Source: Acheta domesticus (Eukaryota; Arthropoda; Insecta; Orthoptera; Gryllidae). From it: a DNA stretch of 64,000 nucleotides. Of this stretch, positions 12,721-24,930 are shown piece after piece. How positions within the stretch are numbered: position 1 is the stretch's first letter; each line of letters begins with the position of its first letter. The notes beneath the pieces are model-generated. The model was not told the DNA's origin. It saw nothing but the letters and a program-made list of their open reading frames with translations, and did no database searches. The DNA is taken from contig JAHLJT010004567.1 in the NCBI GenBank assembly GCA_031308135.1, forward strand, positions 33,484,213-33,548,212, written 5' to 3'. A program made the position numbers and the translations under genes.

Positions 12721-13899
12721 ACCACGAGTTATAGGATTTTTTTAAAAAATTTAGCAACTGGATTTATCCACTTTTACGTTATCACGGCCGAGCAACGAAT
12801 TTTTTCTGCAAAAAATTCGCCATTTTTTTCGGGCAGCATTACTTAACTTTCCCTATATTACGTATATTTCTCCGTAAATACGTTCGTATACGGGAAAGTA
12901 AGAGTGATTGCAGGCGGTTTTTATCCATTCCCGAAATTTCATCATGTTGGAAGAAGAGACCCCGAAGAGTAGGCAATCCCGGAATACAGGCGAGTGTTGC
13001 ATGTGGCATTTAACTCCCGTGTTAACTACTCCCTGTTCGATCCCAGAATGACGTTCAGAAGGCTAACATTGTTTAGGCTCTTGAAATATATGATTTTTGC
13101 GTCTATTCAAATAAATGTTAATTATCTGCGGATACTGAGTTCCAAACACATGACACAAACTGATTGATGATACATGCAACTTATAAGCTCACAGGCAGAA
13201 AACTTCCAGAAATAGATTCACATTATTGGTAACGTCTCACTTAATGATAACAGTTAATAAAAACCTGACACACAATATTCAGTAAAATTGAAATTTGGTT
13301 ATTGGGCCTGGTCTTCTAAAAAAATGTAAACTTTTGCATTACAATGACTTCATTAGAATTTATTTTCTGTTTGGTGTTGCAGTGCTGCCAAATGCAAATT
13401 TGTCCCTTTATTTAATCCCATGCGAAAATGTAAGTTTCTGAAGAGTCATTTGAAATATTTTTGCAAGATGATACACAAGATACACCATTTTAGAAAATAC
13501 TATGACTGGGGAGACGAATCGGAATGGTAAACGAATATACACAGAAACATCTACATACTTGTTTTGTCACTACTTGGTACGAAATAGTCATTTGAATGAG
13601 TTTATGGTCATTATTCGTGAAGTAGAAAGTATCGCACATGTTCCTGATATCAGTTTCCAGGTTGTTGAAACCTGTTTAGATAAGAGTCTTTTAGTCAATC
13701 ATAGTGATCATACGTCACTAGACTTCTACGAAATTCTTCAGTTATATCCCAGTTCTATGAAGTTCCCCCCGCACACACCTTGACAAAACAAGTTCAATAA
13801 CACAAGCCAAATCTCATATCACCTCTTCTCAAAAATATCGGCAAGCGAGGCTGAGCTGAGAGGCTTTCGCTGACAGTTCTCTTTCATACGCATTCCTCC
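12721..13899. other. AT-rich; one unrecognised 93-codon open frame
   Basis: AT-rich sequence. A 93-codon open frame (13502-13783, plus) is fairly long for this composition, but it shows no motif I recognise and no obvious splice context. It is not called as a gene. Confidence 0.4.
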
Positions 13900-15980
13900 C
13901 CGCCTTTGCGCTGCGCCGCGCGCCCGTGTCCATCTCCTCTCCGCGGCGCGTTCCAAGGGACCCCCCCCCCCTCGCGGTCGCGTCTTTGAATGCGGAGCGA
14001 GGCGCGGGCGCCGGCGCGGGCTCCGCTTGAAGAATGGCATGCCCGATACCGCGCCCCCCTCTACGCCGGGCGCGCTCCGGAGGACCGCCAGGCACGAGAA
14101 GCCCTCACGGCCGCGGGGGAGGGGTGAGGAGGGATAGGGTGGGGGTGGGTGGGGATCGGCGTAGCCGCGGATGCGCGCATCGGGACGCAGGGCTGGGTGG
14201 AGTGCTGGGCGATGGCGTGGCGAAGGCGTATCAAGGCGGGAAGGAGGAGGGGAGCAGGCGGGGAGTACGCGAGAGATTGCGGGGAGGAGGCAGAGGGAAG
14301 GCAGGGGGGAGGCGGGGCGGGGCGGGGCGGGAGAAGGCGGGGCGAAGGCGGGAAGGAGGCGGAAGGGGGCGCGTTTCCGGAGAACCGCCAGGCACGAGAA
14401 GCCCTCACGACCGCGGGGTGGCGGGCAGGGGCGAGGAGGGATGGGGTGGGGGTGGGGTGGGGGTGGGGTGGGGGTGGGGTGGGGGTGGGGTGGGGGTGGG
14501 GTGGGGGCGGGCTGTAGGGGCTGGTCTGAGAGCGGTAGGGCGCGGCGGGAATCGGCCGCGGGTGCGCGCATCGGGACGGAAGGGGGGGGTGGAGTGCGAG
14601 ACTGTGCGTGGAGCGCTGGGCGCTGGGCGATGGCGTGGCGGAGGCGGAGAGAAGGCGTGGAGGAGGCGGGGAGCACGGGGGGCGGACGCGGGATTGAGAC
14701 GGGAAGGAGGCGGGATGGAGACGGGAAGGAGGAGGGGTGAAGGCGGGGAGCACGAGAAGCGGATGCGGAGGTGGTGCGGAGGCGAAGCAAATGCAGGGTG
14801 GATACTGGGCGGGGCGGGGTGCAGGAGGGGAGGAGGCGATGCGGGATGGATTTGGGACAGACGCGGTGGAGGTGAGGAGGCGGGGCGGAGGCGGGGCGGA
14901 GGCGGGGCGGAGGCGGGGCGGAGGCGGGGCGGAGGCGGGGCGGAGGCGGGGCGGAGGCGGGGCGGAGGCGGGGCGGAGGCGGGGCGGAGGCGGGGCGGAG
15001 GCGGGGCGGAGGCGGGGCGGAGGCGGGGCGGAGGCGGGGCGGAGGCGGGGCGGAGGCGGGGCGGAGGCGGGGCGGAGGCGGGGAGGAATCGGCATGGAGC
15101 GCGGTGCTGTGCGAGGAGGGGCGCGACGGCGTGTGAGGTGGGGCTCAAAAAGGGTGCGGGGCGTCGCCAGAGGGGTGCAGCAGGTGCCGCGAGGCGGGGA
15201 TTGGGGAAGGACGGATGGTGGGGATCGGGGAAGGCCATGTGGCGGGGCTCGGGGAAGCGGGTCGAAGCGGGATGGGGACCTTCGAGAGTAGAAGAGAGTG
15301 GCCGGGCAGAGAAGAGCAATCGGTGCGAGGGTTCACAAAAGCGGAAAGAGAAGTTTCGAAACGGAGCGACGTGGGACGGGGTGACAGAGAAATGGGCATC
15401 ATGGGTACGGAGTAAAGCTGGCGGGCCATGCTGGAAGAGTCGATGCATGAAGGAGTGACGAGGGACGCACATTGCAGGACTGGGCGACGCCGGACGAGGC
15501 GAAGCGGGACGGGTGAAGGGGGGACGGGTGAAGGCGGGACAGATGAAGGCAGGACGGTGATGGCGGGACGGGTGAAGACGGGACAGATGAAGGCAGGACG
15601 GGGATGGCGGGACGGGTGATGGCGGGACGGGTGAAGGCGCGACGGGTGAAGGTGGGACGGGTAAGGGGCTGACGGGTGATACGGGACGGGTGAAGGCGGG
15701 ATGGGTGAAGAAGGGACAGGTGAATGCGGGACGGGTGGATGCGGGACGAATGAACGCGGGACAGATTGCTACGAAGCAGGTCGACGAGGGAAGGGTCGAG
15801 AGGGAACGGGATGGGGCGAGATCCTGGAAGCTGCAGGGAGAAGAACGGGACTGAATGGGATAACGGGGAAGGGCTGGCAGGGGAAAAGGCGGGGTAGGCC
15901 GCGGTATGTTGGAGCGAGGCCGCCCGTGGCGGGGAGAAAGGACGGGGAAAGAGATTGGTAGCTGCGTGTTATGTTCCATC
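13900..15980. repeat. G-rich minisatellite complex
   Basis: A 2-kb block with several arrays: a direct repeat of about 38 bp at 14081-14118 and 14378-14415 (containing CCGCCAGGCACGAGAAGCCC); a GGGGTGGGGGT array at about 14440-14512; an 11-bp GGCGGGGCGGA array at 14876-15084 with about 19 nearly identical units; and a GACGGGTGAAGGCGG array with variable 15-bp units at about 15500-15775. The plus strand is G-rich throughout, with guanine runs able to form G-quadruplexes. Very long open frames on both strands (up to about 500 codons) cover the block but are periodic translations of the repeats. Confidence 0.9.
14876..15084. repeat. 11-bp GGCGGGGCGGA minisatellite
   Basis: About 19 head-to-tail copies with almost no variation over 209 bp, the most homogeneous array in the window. 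This suggests recent expansion or ongoing homogenisation. Confidence 0.95.
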
Positions 15981-17412
15981 TCAGGGAGCGGGGGGAAGGA
16001 AGGAAGGAATTTTGATTATTCGTCCACCTTCAGAAATATATTGCAGTCTGGTTCACCCTCGTGGACTTATTTTCTGCTATCTTCCTTGATTCATTTCCTG
16101 ATCGCGAGGGGAACGCAGGTTTGATTTCTTTCTCTCGGAGAATTCTGTTGTTCCGTTCTAAATCCAACTCTTGCGGTGGTTTCTTTGTTACGCACGATTG
16201 GGGAATCTTTCAACTGTTAGGGAAGTAACCTTCAGACGATGATTACGGCGATAAGGGTGCGTGAAAATGTTAATTATGATGCCGAAAGGAGGAAGTGAAA
16301 TAGAACGCGCGTGACAAACGAGGTGCGGAGTACTTTAGAATATTCGTTCTCTCAAGGAACGAAGTTCCTCGTAGTTCGGGCACGGCATCTTGCATGACGC
16401 ATTTTCGAGACGAGAAGACGGTGGCACGAGAGCTGGTCATCATCTAATTGCAAAAGAAACATCCGTGGCACAAGAAGCTCCTTCTGAAAGCTCGTCTTCT
16501 CTATGATACTGGAGGTCGAAAACACGAAAAGTTCGTGTTATCTAAAAGGAGGGGGAAATGTCATGAGATAAATATCAGAGAAACAACGCTACTCGCAATT
16601 ATGCATTTCCGATTATTTAAATTAAGTTACAGTGCGAACTAATTTTTCTTAATCCCGTATTGTAAACATCTTTGTAAAAAGGGTAAAAAACAGCAAAAAT
16701 CGAAGAAGCGTCTTCTCTTCCAGTCTCTTCTGTCTTTATTCACTGACGACTCTCATCCTAATTGAGGAAAATATTATTAGCAACTCAGTTGTATCTTAAA
16801 ATCATTCCTATGATTGCCATGTTCAGATCATTTATGTCTAAGTTCAAATTAACAAAAACGGAACACTTCAAGTTATCCTTTTACTTAAGAAACGTTGATA
16901 TTTTTGTTCTTATTTTCATCTCAATTAATTACAATTGGTCTGAAATCCATCCCTATGATAGAGATGTTTAGATCATTTTGCCTATGTTGGAATTAACACT
17001 AACGGAATTCATCAAATTACCCTCTTAAGAAACGTTGTTTTTTTCTGTGCCAACAATGTGTTGCAAATTAAGAAGCTTTTTAATGTTTGAGATTTATAAT
17101 TTTTTTCTATTTGGATGAATTGCAGACAATGTGATGAGATACTTCATGGAGCAGGAGCTAATTATCTTTTTCCATGTAGAAATAGCATGAAATATGTTAA
17201 GAGAAACAATTTAATTAAATCTTCCTGTTTCCAACTAGAGTTGTTTTCCGTTTTAGATGTGAAATGTCTGATATGGTTGGAAAGTGATAAAATGTAAATG
17301 GATTTCAAGGAGTTCTCGAAATAATTCGTTCGTTTCAATGCGTGTCTTGAAACACAATTAAGCACAATTCTTTGAGCTTAGCTTCTAGGCAATGACAACA
17401 CTCGGTCATGAG
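15981..17412. other. AT-rich, with a 143-bp-offset direct repeat
   Basis: Mostly unique-looking. Segments 16798-16905 and 16941-17043 are diverged direct repeats (shared ATGTT(C/T)AGATCATTT and CTTAAGAAACGTTG). No exon or RNA gene was recognised. Confidence 0.5.
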
Positions 17413-17655
17413 CAGTGGGGTCAAGGTCTTCTACTGGTGGCTGTGGCACGCGTCGTGGCACCGTACAACGCCACTGGCTTCTCTGCGCAACTAGCGTCGG
17501 GAAAGGGAACTATTACGAGTAGTAGTAACCCCACCGTTTTACAATAGGGACGGCGTTGTCTCTGGTGGCAGGGCGATGAACTGCGTGGAGGGGCGATTTC
17601 GTCGTGGAACTCGTGCCACGGACTACCACTCGTGGCATCGACCTTGACAACACCG
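17413..17655 (-). mobile_element. hAT-type MITE, copy 1
   Basis: A 243-bp non-autonomous element in reverse orientation relative to the copies at 23811 and 33099. The terminal inverted repeats are CAGTGGGGTCAAGGTC and the complement of GACCTTGACAACACCG. It is flanked by an exact 8-bp target-site duplication, GTCATGAG (17405-17412 and 17656-17663). An 8-bp duplication with a CAGTG-type end is characteristic of the hAT superfamily. No transposase is encoded. Confidence 0.88.
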
Positions 17656-17663
17656 GTCATGAG

Positions 17664-18856
17664 CATCGCCGAGTTCACCTTTGTCCTTCTCTTCTAAACG
17701 CGATGGCACTGGAGCGGTTTCGTATTTCCAACCGGGCGCAATGCAGCAAATCGTGCACTCATTTTGGGCATGTCCGGGGTAAGGGACCTTGAAGACGCGC
17801 GGAGTCGTGGCAAAGTTGCGCGCCACTACCGCCGCGGACGCTGCAATCGAACGTGCTCGCTCCTCACGCGAGCGCCTGCAAGTTGGCGTCACGTGATCGC
17901 CTGTCGAGACAGCTGCCGGACGCGCCGCGCAGACGGAAGCTTCAGTTGAAATGACATTAAACCTATTAAAAAACTCTCCGGATGAGGACTTTGTTCATTT
18001 GCGGAAAATGTAATGGCGCTTTAAGTTTAGTAAAATACAGAAAATGAACATGATTTACGAAATGAATATATTTTTTGCCCCATTTTGCTCCTCAGCAGGT
18101 GATTAAAATGTCTTTGTTGGATTTTAACCTCAAACATTTTGTTATGATCTTTGTTTGTGTTGGAAATGAAGTCAAAGTTATATTATTTTTATTAGTTGCC
18201 TATGGCAGCAAAAATGCTGCTGAACGAAGACCACACAAAATTAATTTTATGAAAAATATCTCTCAGAAGTTCAGGAACAAGAACAAAAAAATACTCTCGT
18301 GTATGACCAGCCGTATGGGTCGGTCGTTGGGAATTCGTGGGAAAGTGGCTCTTTTCTTGAAATTTTGGAAAAATAAACACAAAGCCGTTACCACAGAACA
18401 ACATTTAATTAAATAAGCTTTGATGGCAAAACACAAAAATACAGTATGACAGCAACATTGGCCATAGAATGAAAAAAAACAAGCAAAAACCCTTGATCAT
18501 TACCAAAAAAATGCATTGGAAAGGATAATTAACTGCAAAATATGAATTTCAAATATGCATTAATGAAAATCCTAACAATGTCTTCTGAGACAAAAAAATT
18601 AACTGAAATTCAACAAAGTGAATAAAAAGGTATCTCTAGGGAGATGAGTGCGCACGAAATTACTTTACAGGAAAATATCACCAGTATTTTAGGCGTAAAA
18701 TGCCGTGGTGCTTACAGTTTACAGATATTGCAGTCAATTATCCATCCACATATACTGCATAATCGCTCTGTAGTAGATTCTTTGCAAAGAATTCACTGGA
18801 ATTACCATAGAATATATCACATACAATTGGAATGAATACATATTTTTTTAAAAGAA
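17664..18856. other. No gene seen
   Basis: A short GC-rich patch (17690-17940), then AT-rich sequence. A 113-codon open frame at 18075-18416 has no recognisable motif and is treated as chance. Confidence 0.5.
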
Positions 18857-19326
18857 AACACGAAATGTTATCAAAAGTTGCATGAAACAAACTATACGTG
18901 TTCATTTATCACAATGGAAATGAATAAATAGTTTTAAGAACACGAAATGTTACCACAAATTGCATGAAACAAACTACACGTGTTCATTTATTACAATTGA
19001 AATGAATAAATAGTTTTAAGAACACGAAATGTTACCACAAATTGCATGAAACACACTGCACGTGTTCATTTCTTACAATTGAAATGAATAAATAGTTTTG
19101 AGAACACTAAATTTTACCACAAATTGCATGAAACGCACTACACGTGTTCATTTATTACAATTGAAATGAATAAATAGTTTTAAGAACACTAAATGTTACC
19201 ACAAATTGCATGAAACGCACTACACGTGTTCATTTATTACAATGGAAATGAATGAATAGTTTTAAGAACACGAAATGTTACCACAAATTGCATGAAACAA
19301 ACTCCATGTGTTCAATTATCATAAGT
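18857..19326. repeat. 82-bp tandem satellite, about 6 units
   Basis: Units begin with AACACGAAATGTTACCAC-type sequence at 18857, 18939, 19021, 19103, 19185 and 19267, an exact 82-bp period. Each unit contains CACGTGTTCATTTA and GAAATGAATAAATAG. The last unit runs straight into the palindrome at 19327. Units differ at only a few positions. Confidence 0.95.
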
Positions 19327-19419
19327 AATATCACGAGAAGTACTGTGCTAGCCGGTAAATTCACGACTCGCGTAGCGAGGAGTGAATTTACCGGCTAGCA
19401 CAGCACTTCGAGTGATATT
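19327..19419. repeat. Near-perfect 38-bp-arm palindrome
   Basis: Left arm 19327-19364 and right arm 19382-19419 are inverted copies (about 35 of 38 positions pair), with the perfect inner part CTGTGCTAGCCGGTAAATTC. The 17-base loop contains its own small hairpin, CTCGC-GTA-GCGAG. This would form a stable cruciform. It abuts the 82-bp satellite and may be the terminus of the element that carries the satellite. Confidence 0.92.
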
Positions 19420-20340
19420 TAGTGTGACTATTTCACGAATAAACACATTACATGATTTGAAAGGATAATTTAAATCACAGGAATTACGAAAAAGGGAAAT
19501 ATTACTCAAAATTACAACCGAAAAATGAAAACCTTTCATTCAGTTCCGACTTATCACTGCCTCCTGGAATAACTTAAAATCATGTAACATTTGAATAACA
19601 GTTTAATGCAGAAAATGATTTCAAATATGTTTCAATTTTATGGTAATAAAACTTTCGAAAAACAATAATACCAAGGCTACTGACAAGAACATTTATTAAA
19701 AGCACAATCATTAAAGTTGTAGGAAGTTGGTTTCCAAGTCTTGGTCTTCCATAGAAGTATTTGAAATGGAAGATGTACAAGATGAATTAGCAGCGGAATT
19801 CGTCAATTTCGAATGGATTGAACACACGTGTGTACTCATTAAAATATTTTCCTGAATAATTTTGGTTGTAACGTTCCACATAGTTTTGATGGCGTATTCT
19901 TTGTACTCTTCACAATCTAATCTTCGTATATTAACTGCCTAAAACATGTGTAATTTCTTCATTTGTAGTTTGTGCTGTCCATTTGTATTTTCTGTCTTGA
20001 CAAAATTCTTGAAATTTCTTTTACACACTTTTTCTGTTCCTTTTGCTGTTTTCGGCACTGAATCTTTAATAATAGATTCTATTTCAGAGTTTTAAACATT
20101 ACCAAAACCACACATTTTAATATTATATTGATGCACAAGAGCTATTTTGGAGGTGAAACAATTGCTATCGTTATCTTAAAAAGGTAAACAACGGTTTTAC
20201 AGCGATAAAAAAGGTAAACAAGCTGATGGCGATAAACATCTGGGATTCGTTTAATTTGAATATATCCAGGCTTACCATTGGATACTTACGACGCGGACAG
20301 ACATGAGTGAAATAGTCACAAAAACTGCACTCATGTATTA
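19420..20340. other. Possible element bounded by short inverted repeats
   Basis: TGTGACTATTTCAC at 19423-19436 recurs inverted at 20307-20320, about 900 bp apart. Together with the adjacent palindrome and satellite this may outline one non-autonomous element, but no target-site duplication could be identified. The interior is AT-rich with no coding signal. Confidence 0.3.
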
Positions 20341-22323
20341 TTAATCCAACAAGTTTCTTTCACAAATCAATGCGGTTCTCCTCCAAGAAAAGCACATTAC
20401 TTCTGATGCCTCTTAAAAAAAAAGATAGTTCACAATGACCATAGAAATACCAATGGAATGGGTATGCCGGTCAATATGCAAAAATGTTAATGGTAATAGA
20501 CTTTGAGAGTGAACTACAGGGATAATCCACCAAACTGTATTCTATGGTCAAACAGTTTCCGCTTCTTACTACTTTTTTTTATCACGTCCTATTCAAAATT
20601 ATTATTATCTGGAACACCGACCTGAATCCAGTGGCCGTGGCGTTCGCCACTATCGCAAAACTCCCAAGCGAAGAAATGTGGCGGCGCACGTACTATCGTA
20701 GGCCTCGGCTCGTGCTCACAGCAACCTCTTCCTCCTCGCTTAAGTAAGTTCACGACCAGACTAGTTGCGTAGAACCTGCCGCTCCGAGCTCCGAAAACGT
20801 TGTGAGGCAGATCTAACGGACCTCTTTCCCGTGTAGGGGCGGCGGCTCACCCCACTTGCCTCCCCTCCAGCGACCGCAGAAAAGGCGACAAGGTCGTCGT
20901 CGCGACCGCGTGAGGGCGCAGCGGGTCCCGCCGGCGATGTATTTACTCTTGCCAATTTATAAGCGTTCCTGGGCGGATTCAGGACCGCTACACGTGTAAC
21001 ACTAAAATAAATTATTCATATTAACAAGAACAGTGTCAAAAAAACAACTGGTATACGAATACTTTACAAGAGTTCTTTACATACAATGAAAAAAAACTTT
21101 CATAACGCAGCCCGTCAATAGCAAATATTTAATGATGGACGCCATCTTCCTTGTAGCATTGCTGTCGTATAATGTCAGATGTGTGTCAAACCTATGACGC
21201 ATTGAGAATGAGAAAACACTCGGTACGCCTAGTATGAAAACAAACAGAATAGTGTAATTAAATATTTGTATTTTTCAGACAAAATCTAAACTGTTTCATT
21301 GCTTTTGGATTTTCCCATTTTTGTGATATCTATCGAAAACATGCACTTGTAAATTAGTAACATAGATAATTAACTATACGTATAAAAACAATTTTAACAA
21401 TGATCAGAGATGTGTATTATTATCTTTTGAGGATCTTGAGTTAGAAGCTTATAAAAATTGAATTTTCTTAATTCGATTTTGAAATATCTCATTGTTCTAT
21501 TTTGCGGTTAGTGCAGTTATCTCGATGGTAAAAGTGACAAAAAACAACATAGCACTGCAGCATCTAAAACTAGACATACGGTAGAATTGCCAGAGCTGTT
21601 GATCGCGAGAACGGAAATTGCTAACACGATTTTACAACTCACCGCCAGATTTTATTTTCGGGGAAAATCTGATCAATGGATCTACTTACGTGTTTTACAA
21701 TATTTGCTACACACATCAATCCTCATATCCTACAAATCCCATTTTAGTAATTTTTTTCTCGTGTATTCGTAAATTGAGATTTACTGTTATAAACAAAATT
21801 CCAATAACTGTCATTCTCCACATTGCGCCACAGTCAATAGCAGATAAACAGTTTCACAGAAATTGAATCGCGAGACTTTCACGATAAAATTTACGGCGTG
21901 CATCTCGCTTGTCGCTGTATTCAATAAACGAAGCCTGAGGATGCATCGGATTGCATCACGTCTCGCAGGAGCTTCCCCAGGCTAAACACTTCCTCCCGGA
22001 ACATCAGCGCGGGCCCGCCCCTACGATCCGCCGCGTGTCATATTAGATTTACATCAGGCCGTAATAACCCACCGCACCTGCGACGCTGCGCCGAGCCCCG
22101 CCTCGGCCGCCTGGAATCCTTCCGGCTTTTTCCCCGCTCCCCCTGCAGGGGGCTTTGGTGAGGAGGGGGAGGGGGCGGCGCGTGTGCAGCCTGCCGAGAC
22201 GCGCTAGTGGCCCTCGGCGGACAGGGAGTGCCTCGCGGCAGGGAGATCTCTCCGCGAGGGAGAAAAAAAAGTGAGGAGCGGCCGGCGAGGGAGCGGAGTG
22301 TGTTACAGTGGTTCCTAGCCTCC
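20341..22323. other. No gene; two CpG-rich patches
   Basis: AT-rich sequence with GC/CpG-rich patches at about 20630-20950 and 22010-22320. The first patch has open minus-strand frames and a TATAAAT word on the minus strand near 20957-20963, which could be a promoter-like or exon-like island. No protein family or reliable splice pair could be recognised. Confidence 0.4.
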
Positions 22324-22465
22324 AGGCAGGTCCGAATCAAACTTCCTGCCTTTTGTGATTCTTGTGAGTTTGGGTGGTGTAGTTTCTACATTCAATGGCA
22401 GGTTCAAACATTTTGCCTTTTATTATTCTTGTGAGTTTGTGTGGTGTAGTTTCTATATTCAATGC
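22324..22465. repeat. Two-copy tandem duplication, about 70 bp
   Basis: Two adjacent units, each starting GGCAGGT and ending in TGGTGTAGTTTCTA(C/T)ATTCAAT, sharing ATTCTTGTGAGTTTG. The copies are diverged and differ by about 5 bp in length. Confidence 0.8.
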
Positions 22466-23744
22466 ATGAATGGGTTACACACTCTTTTGCGTCTTCTGTG
22501 GATAAATACAATGTGAATTCAGTAGACATCGTTAATCGTAAAAAATCGCTCACACTGGCAAAATATAGTTTCATTCTTTATTTTAATAACTTTCAATCTT
22601 CTTACATTGCCTCACACCTAGTTTCATGGTACGTATTTTTACGTAAAACAAACGACAGACAGTATTTAGTAAATATCTTAAATAAACTAAAATCGGAAAG
22701 TAGAAAATTGAAGTCTTGTTATAATCTCGTTACCAAAGATAAGCAAAAGAAAACAAGCGTCAGCTTCATTTGTTTGAGATGTTTTCACGAAGTACACAAT
22801 GCAGATTGTTGAAAACAATATCAAAGATGTTGTATACAATAGCATTATAGAAGAAATGATAATGCTTATTAGTAATAGAAGAAGTACCAGAAGAAATGAT
22901 AATGCATTTTAGTTAATAAATGTTACTTTTTAGGAATCGTTGACAATGACGTTAAATTGTTCAAACAGACCCAAATGATATACTAAGAATGTTATACTTT
23001 ATTGTAAGTACTTTTAAACGATAAATATCAATAAATTATTTAATATAAAATACGCTCTAAATTCTACACGCAACCGATCCTACATATTACAATTGGTCTT
23101 GTTTGTATTAGACGGACATATTTGCGCGTTCTTTATTAATAAGCACGAGTTCCACTCATTAACTTCTAGACATCTCTTGGTTCGATGACGCAAATAATTT
23201 CGAGGTAGCCTATACGTATGCTATCACACACTTTAAAATGAATCATTGATTCAAATTATTATAAAAAAGAAGAGTTAAAAGTGCCCATTTTAGTTGTATA
23301 ACTCGCTTTCAAAGCCGTTGGACACTGCATCAATATGTGTAGTGAGAGAGAGATTTGCTTTTTATGCTTTCTCATTGGTTCCCAGTAATACGGTGGAGGC
23401 GAGAGCGCTGTTAGCATATTTATCCGCGGTGAATTGTGCCTTTACTAACCGAACTGTTTGCAGTTGAACGCAGGTAAATAAGTGCAGTGTTTGTTCTTGT
23501 GCACAGTGAGTACGTTATACAACATAATTTGCGCTCGCAAAACAAATGAACAACTAGTTTAGAAAGCGTGACATTTTGCTTACAAAAACCTATCACAATT
23601 CTCGTTTCACACGTCCAACTCGAGAGGGATTGAGACAAAAAGCAGGTACAATGGCTGACGTCACCCAAGAAAGAGAGCAGTAGCGCGCTTGGTTCGGCGG
23701 GTCACGGGTTCGAGCTTTACGCATAGTTGTGAAGCTGTGCGTTG
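22466..23744. other. AT-rich; possible tRNA-like fragment near 23670-23730
   Basis: No exon was recognised. Near the end, the sequence around 23692-23720 (GCGCGCTTGGTTCGGCGGGT, then CACGGGTTCGAG) resembles the D-arm and T-arm signals of a tRNA, but it cannot be folded into a full tRNA because acceptor-stem pairing is absent. It is probably a SINE-head remnant. Confidence 0.35.
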
Positions 23745-24100
23745 TGGCTTATTGATTGAACAGTTTTCAGGCGCGGCAACTGCTAAGGTCTTTAGTGCGT
23801 AAGCTCAGTACAGTGTTGTTAACGTCGATGCCACGAGCGGGAGTCCGTGGCACAAGTGCCACGACGAAATCGTCGCTCCAAGCAGTTCATTACCCCGCCA
23901 CCAGAGACAACGCCATCCCTATTGTAAAATGGCGGAGTTATTACTAGTTTCCTTTCCCTACGTTAGTTACGTAGAGAAGCTCGTGGCATGCTATGGTGCC
24001 ACGACGCATGCCACTGCCACCAGTAGAAGACCTTGACACTACTGGCTTAGTGCATATTTTTATTACAGGAGATGGCGGTAATCTCCCGCTGAATGGCGGC
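23745..24100 (-). mobile_element. SINE 3' portion, split by a hAT MITE
   Basis: Reading the minus strand, the ends match the SINE family tail seen at 40175-40300: TTATTGATTGA at 23751-23761, AAGGTCTTTAGTGC before the MITE, and TTAGTGCATATTTTTATTAC plus GAGATGGCGGTAATCTCCCG after it. The 234-bp MITE at 23811-24044 interrupts it inside the TTAGTGCA motif. The 5' part of the SINE is not clear beyond 24100. Confidence 0.65.
23811..24044 (+). mobile_element. hAT-type MITE, copy 2
   Basis: A 234-bp copy of the same family as 17413 and 33099. The 5' end is CAGTGTTGTTAACGTC and the 3' end GACCTTGACACTACTG. The 8-bp flanks GCTCAGTA and GCTTAGTG match at 6 of 8 positions, as expected for an aged duplication. 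The interior contains ATGCCACGAG and its inverted partner CTCGTGGCAT, giving partial fold-back. It is inserted in a SINE and so is younger than that SINE. Confidence 0.85.
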
Positions 24101-24378
24101 ATGTGTAGTGCCATTCCCAAGAATCTGACCTCCGGCCGATGCCAGTGTGTGTGCGACGGCACCAGGTGGCGTTCCGTATGCCAAAGCGGTGTACAGCGGA
24201 GCGCTGGATAGGCGCGGACATGGTACTCCCAATAGCTAAATACCAGCTAGCGGGGAGGGACTCACGGACTATTTTAGTACGGAGTCACACCTAAAACACG
24301 GGCCCGGTGGCCATTATGGTGTCAGACTGGAGGGGAGCAAGGCAAGTGCCTTGATAGCCGTTTCTAGAATTTAGGCAA
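24101..24378. other. No gene seen
   Basis: Moderate-GC sequence between the split SINE and the 342-bp duplication. No exon was recognised. Confidence 0.4.
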
Positions 24379-24930
24379 TTGTTCCTCTACGGTATAATCT
24401 CCCTGGACATTGTCGAACGGGGCTACGAACTGGTATATCTTCTAGACACGGCGACCGTGCTATCCCCGTTGTACGTCTTCAGGATATATTGTAAAAGTCA
24501 TTGTTATCAGTTCGAGTCTTCACTTTGAAATTGTAAAAATGCACGATAAACATTATTTACTATTTATTTCTGGTTTACTTTTTTGGACATAACAACAATC
24601 TTAGACGGCGGGAGGCAATTGATACAACCACCGGACGCCGGAGTGGACAGGCATGGTTTCGAGAGTGTGCACCTGAGAGTAGTGATTGTGTTCGAGAAAT
24701 TCTGCTTACGTCACCTTTGACCTCTACGTTATAATCTCCCTGGACATTGGCGAACGGCTACGAACTGGTATAACTTCTGCAGACGGCGACCGTGCTTTCC
24801 CCTTCGTACGTCTTTTGAATATATTTTAAAAGTCATTGTTATCGGTTCGAGTTTCAACTTTAGAATTGTATAAGTGCACAACAAACATTATTTACTGTGT
24901 ATTTCTGGTGCACTTTTCAAACATAACAAC
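24379..24930. repeat. Partial tandem duplication, about 342-bp period
   Basis: 24379-24597 and 24721-24929 are diverged direct copies (shared ATAATCTCCCTGGACATTG, ACTGGTATA and AAAGTCATTGTTATC). The second copy stops about 60 bp before the donor site of the cysteine-rich exon. On the minus strand this lies in the intron downstream of that exon. Confidence 0.85.

Noticed and set aside
13502..13783. 93-codon frame in AT-rich DNA
   Set aside because: Longer than its neighbours but with no recognisable domain, splice sites or repeat association.
14034..15979. Open frames up to about 520 codons on both strands
   Set aside because: They are periodic translations of G-rich minisatellites; both strands are open at once, and there are no domains or splice context.
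20630..20960. CpG patch with a minus-strand TATAAAT as a promoter and first exon
   Set aside because: Only a single TATA-like word and compositional open frames; no coding similarity.
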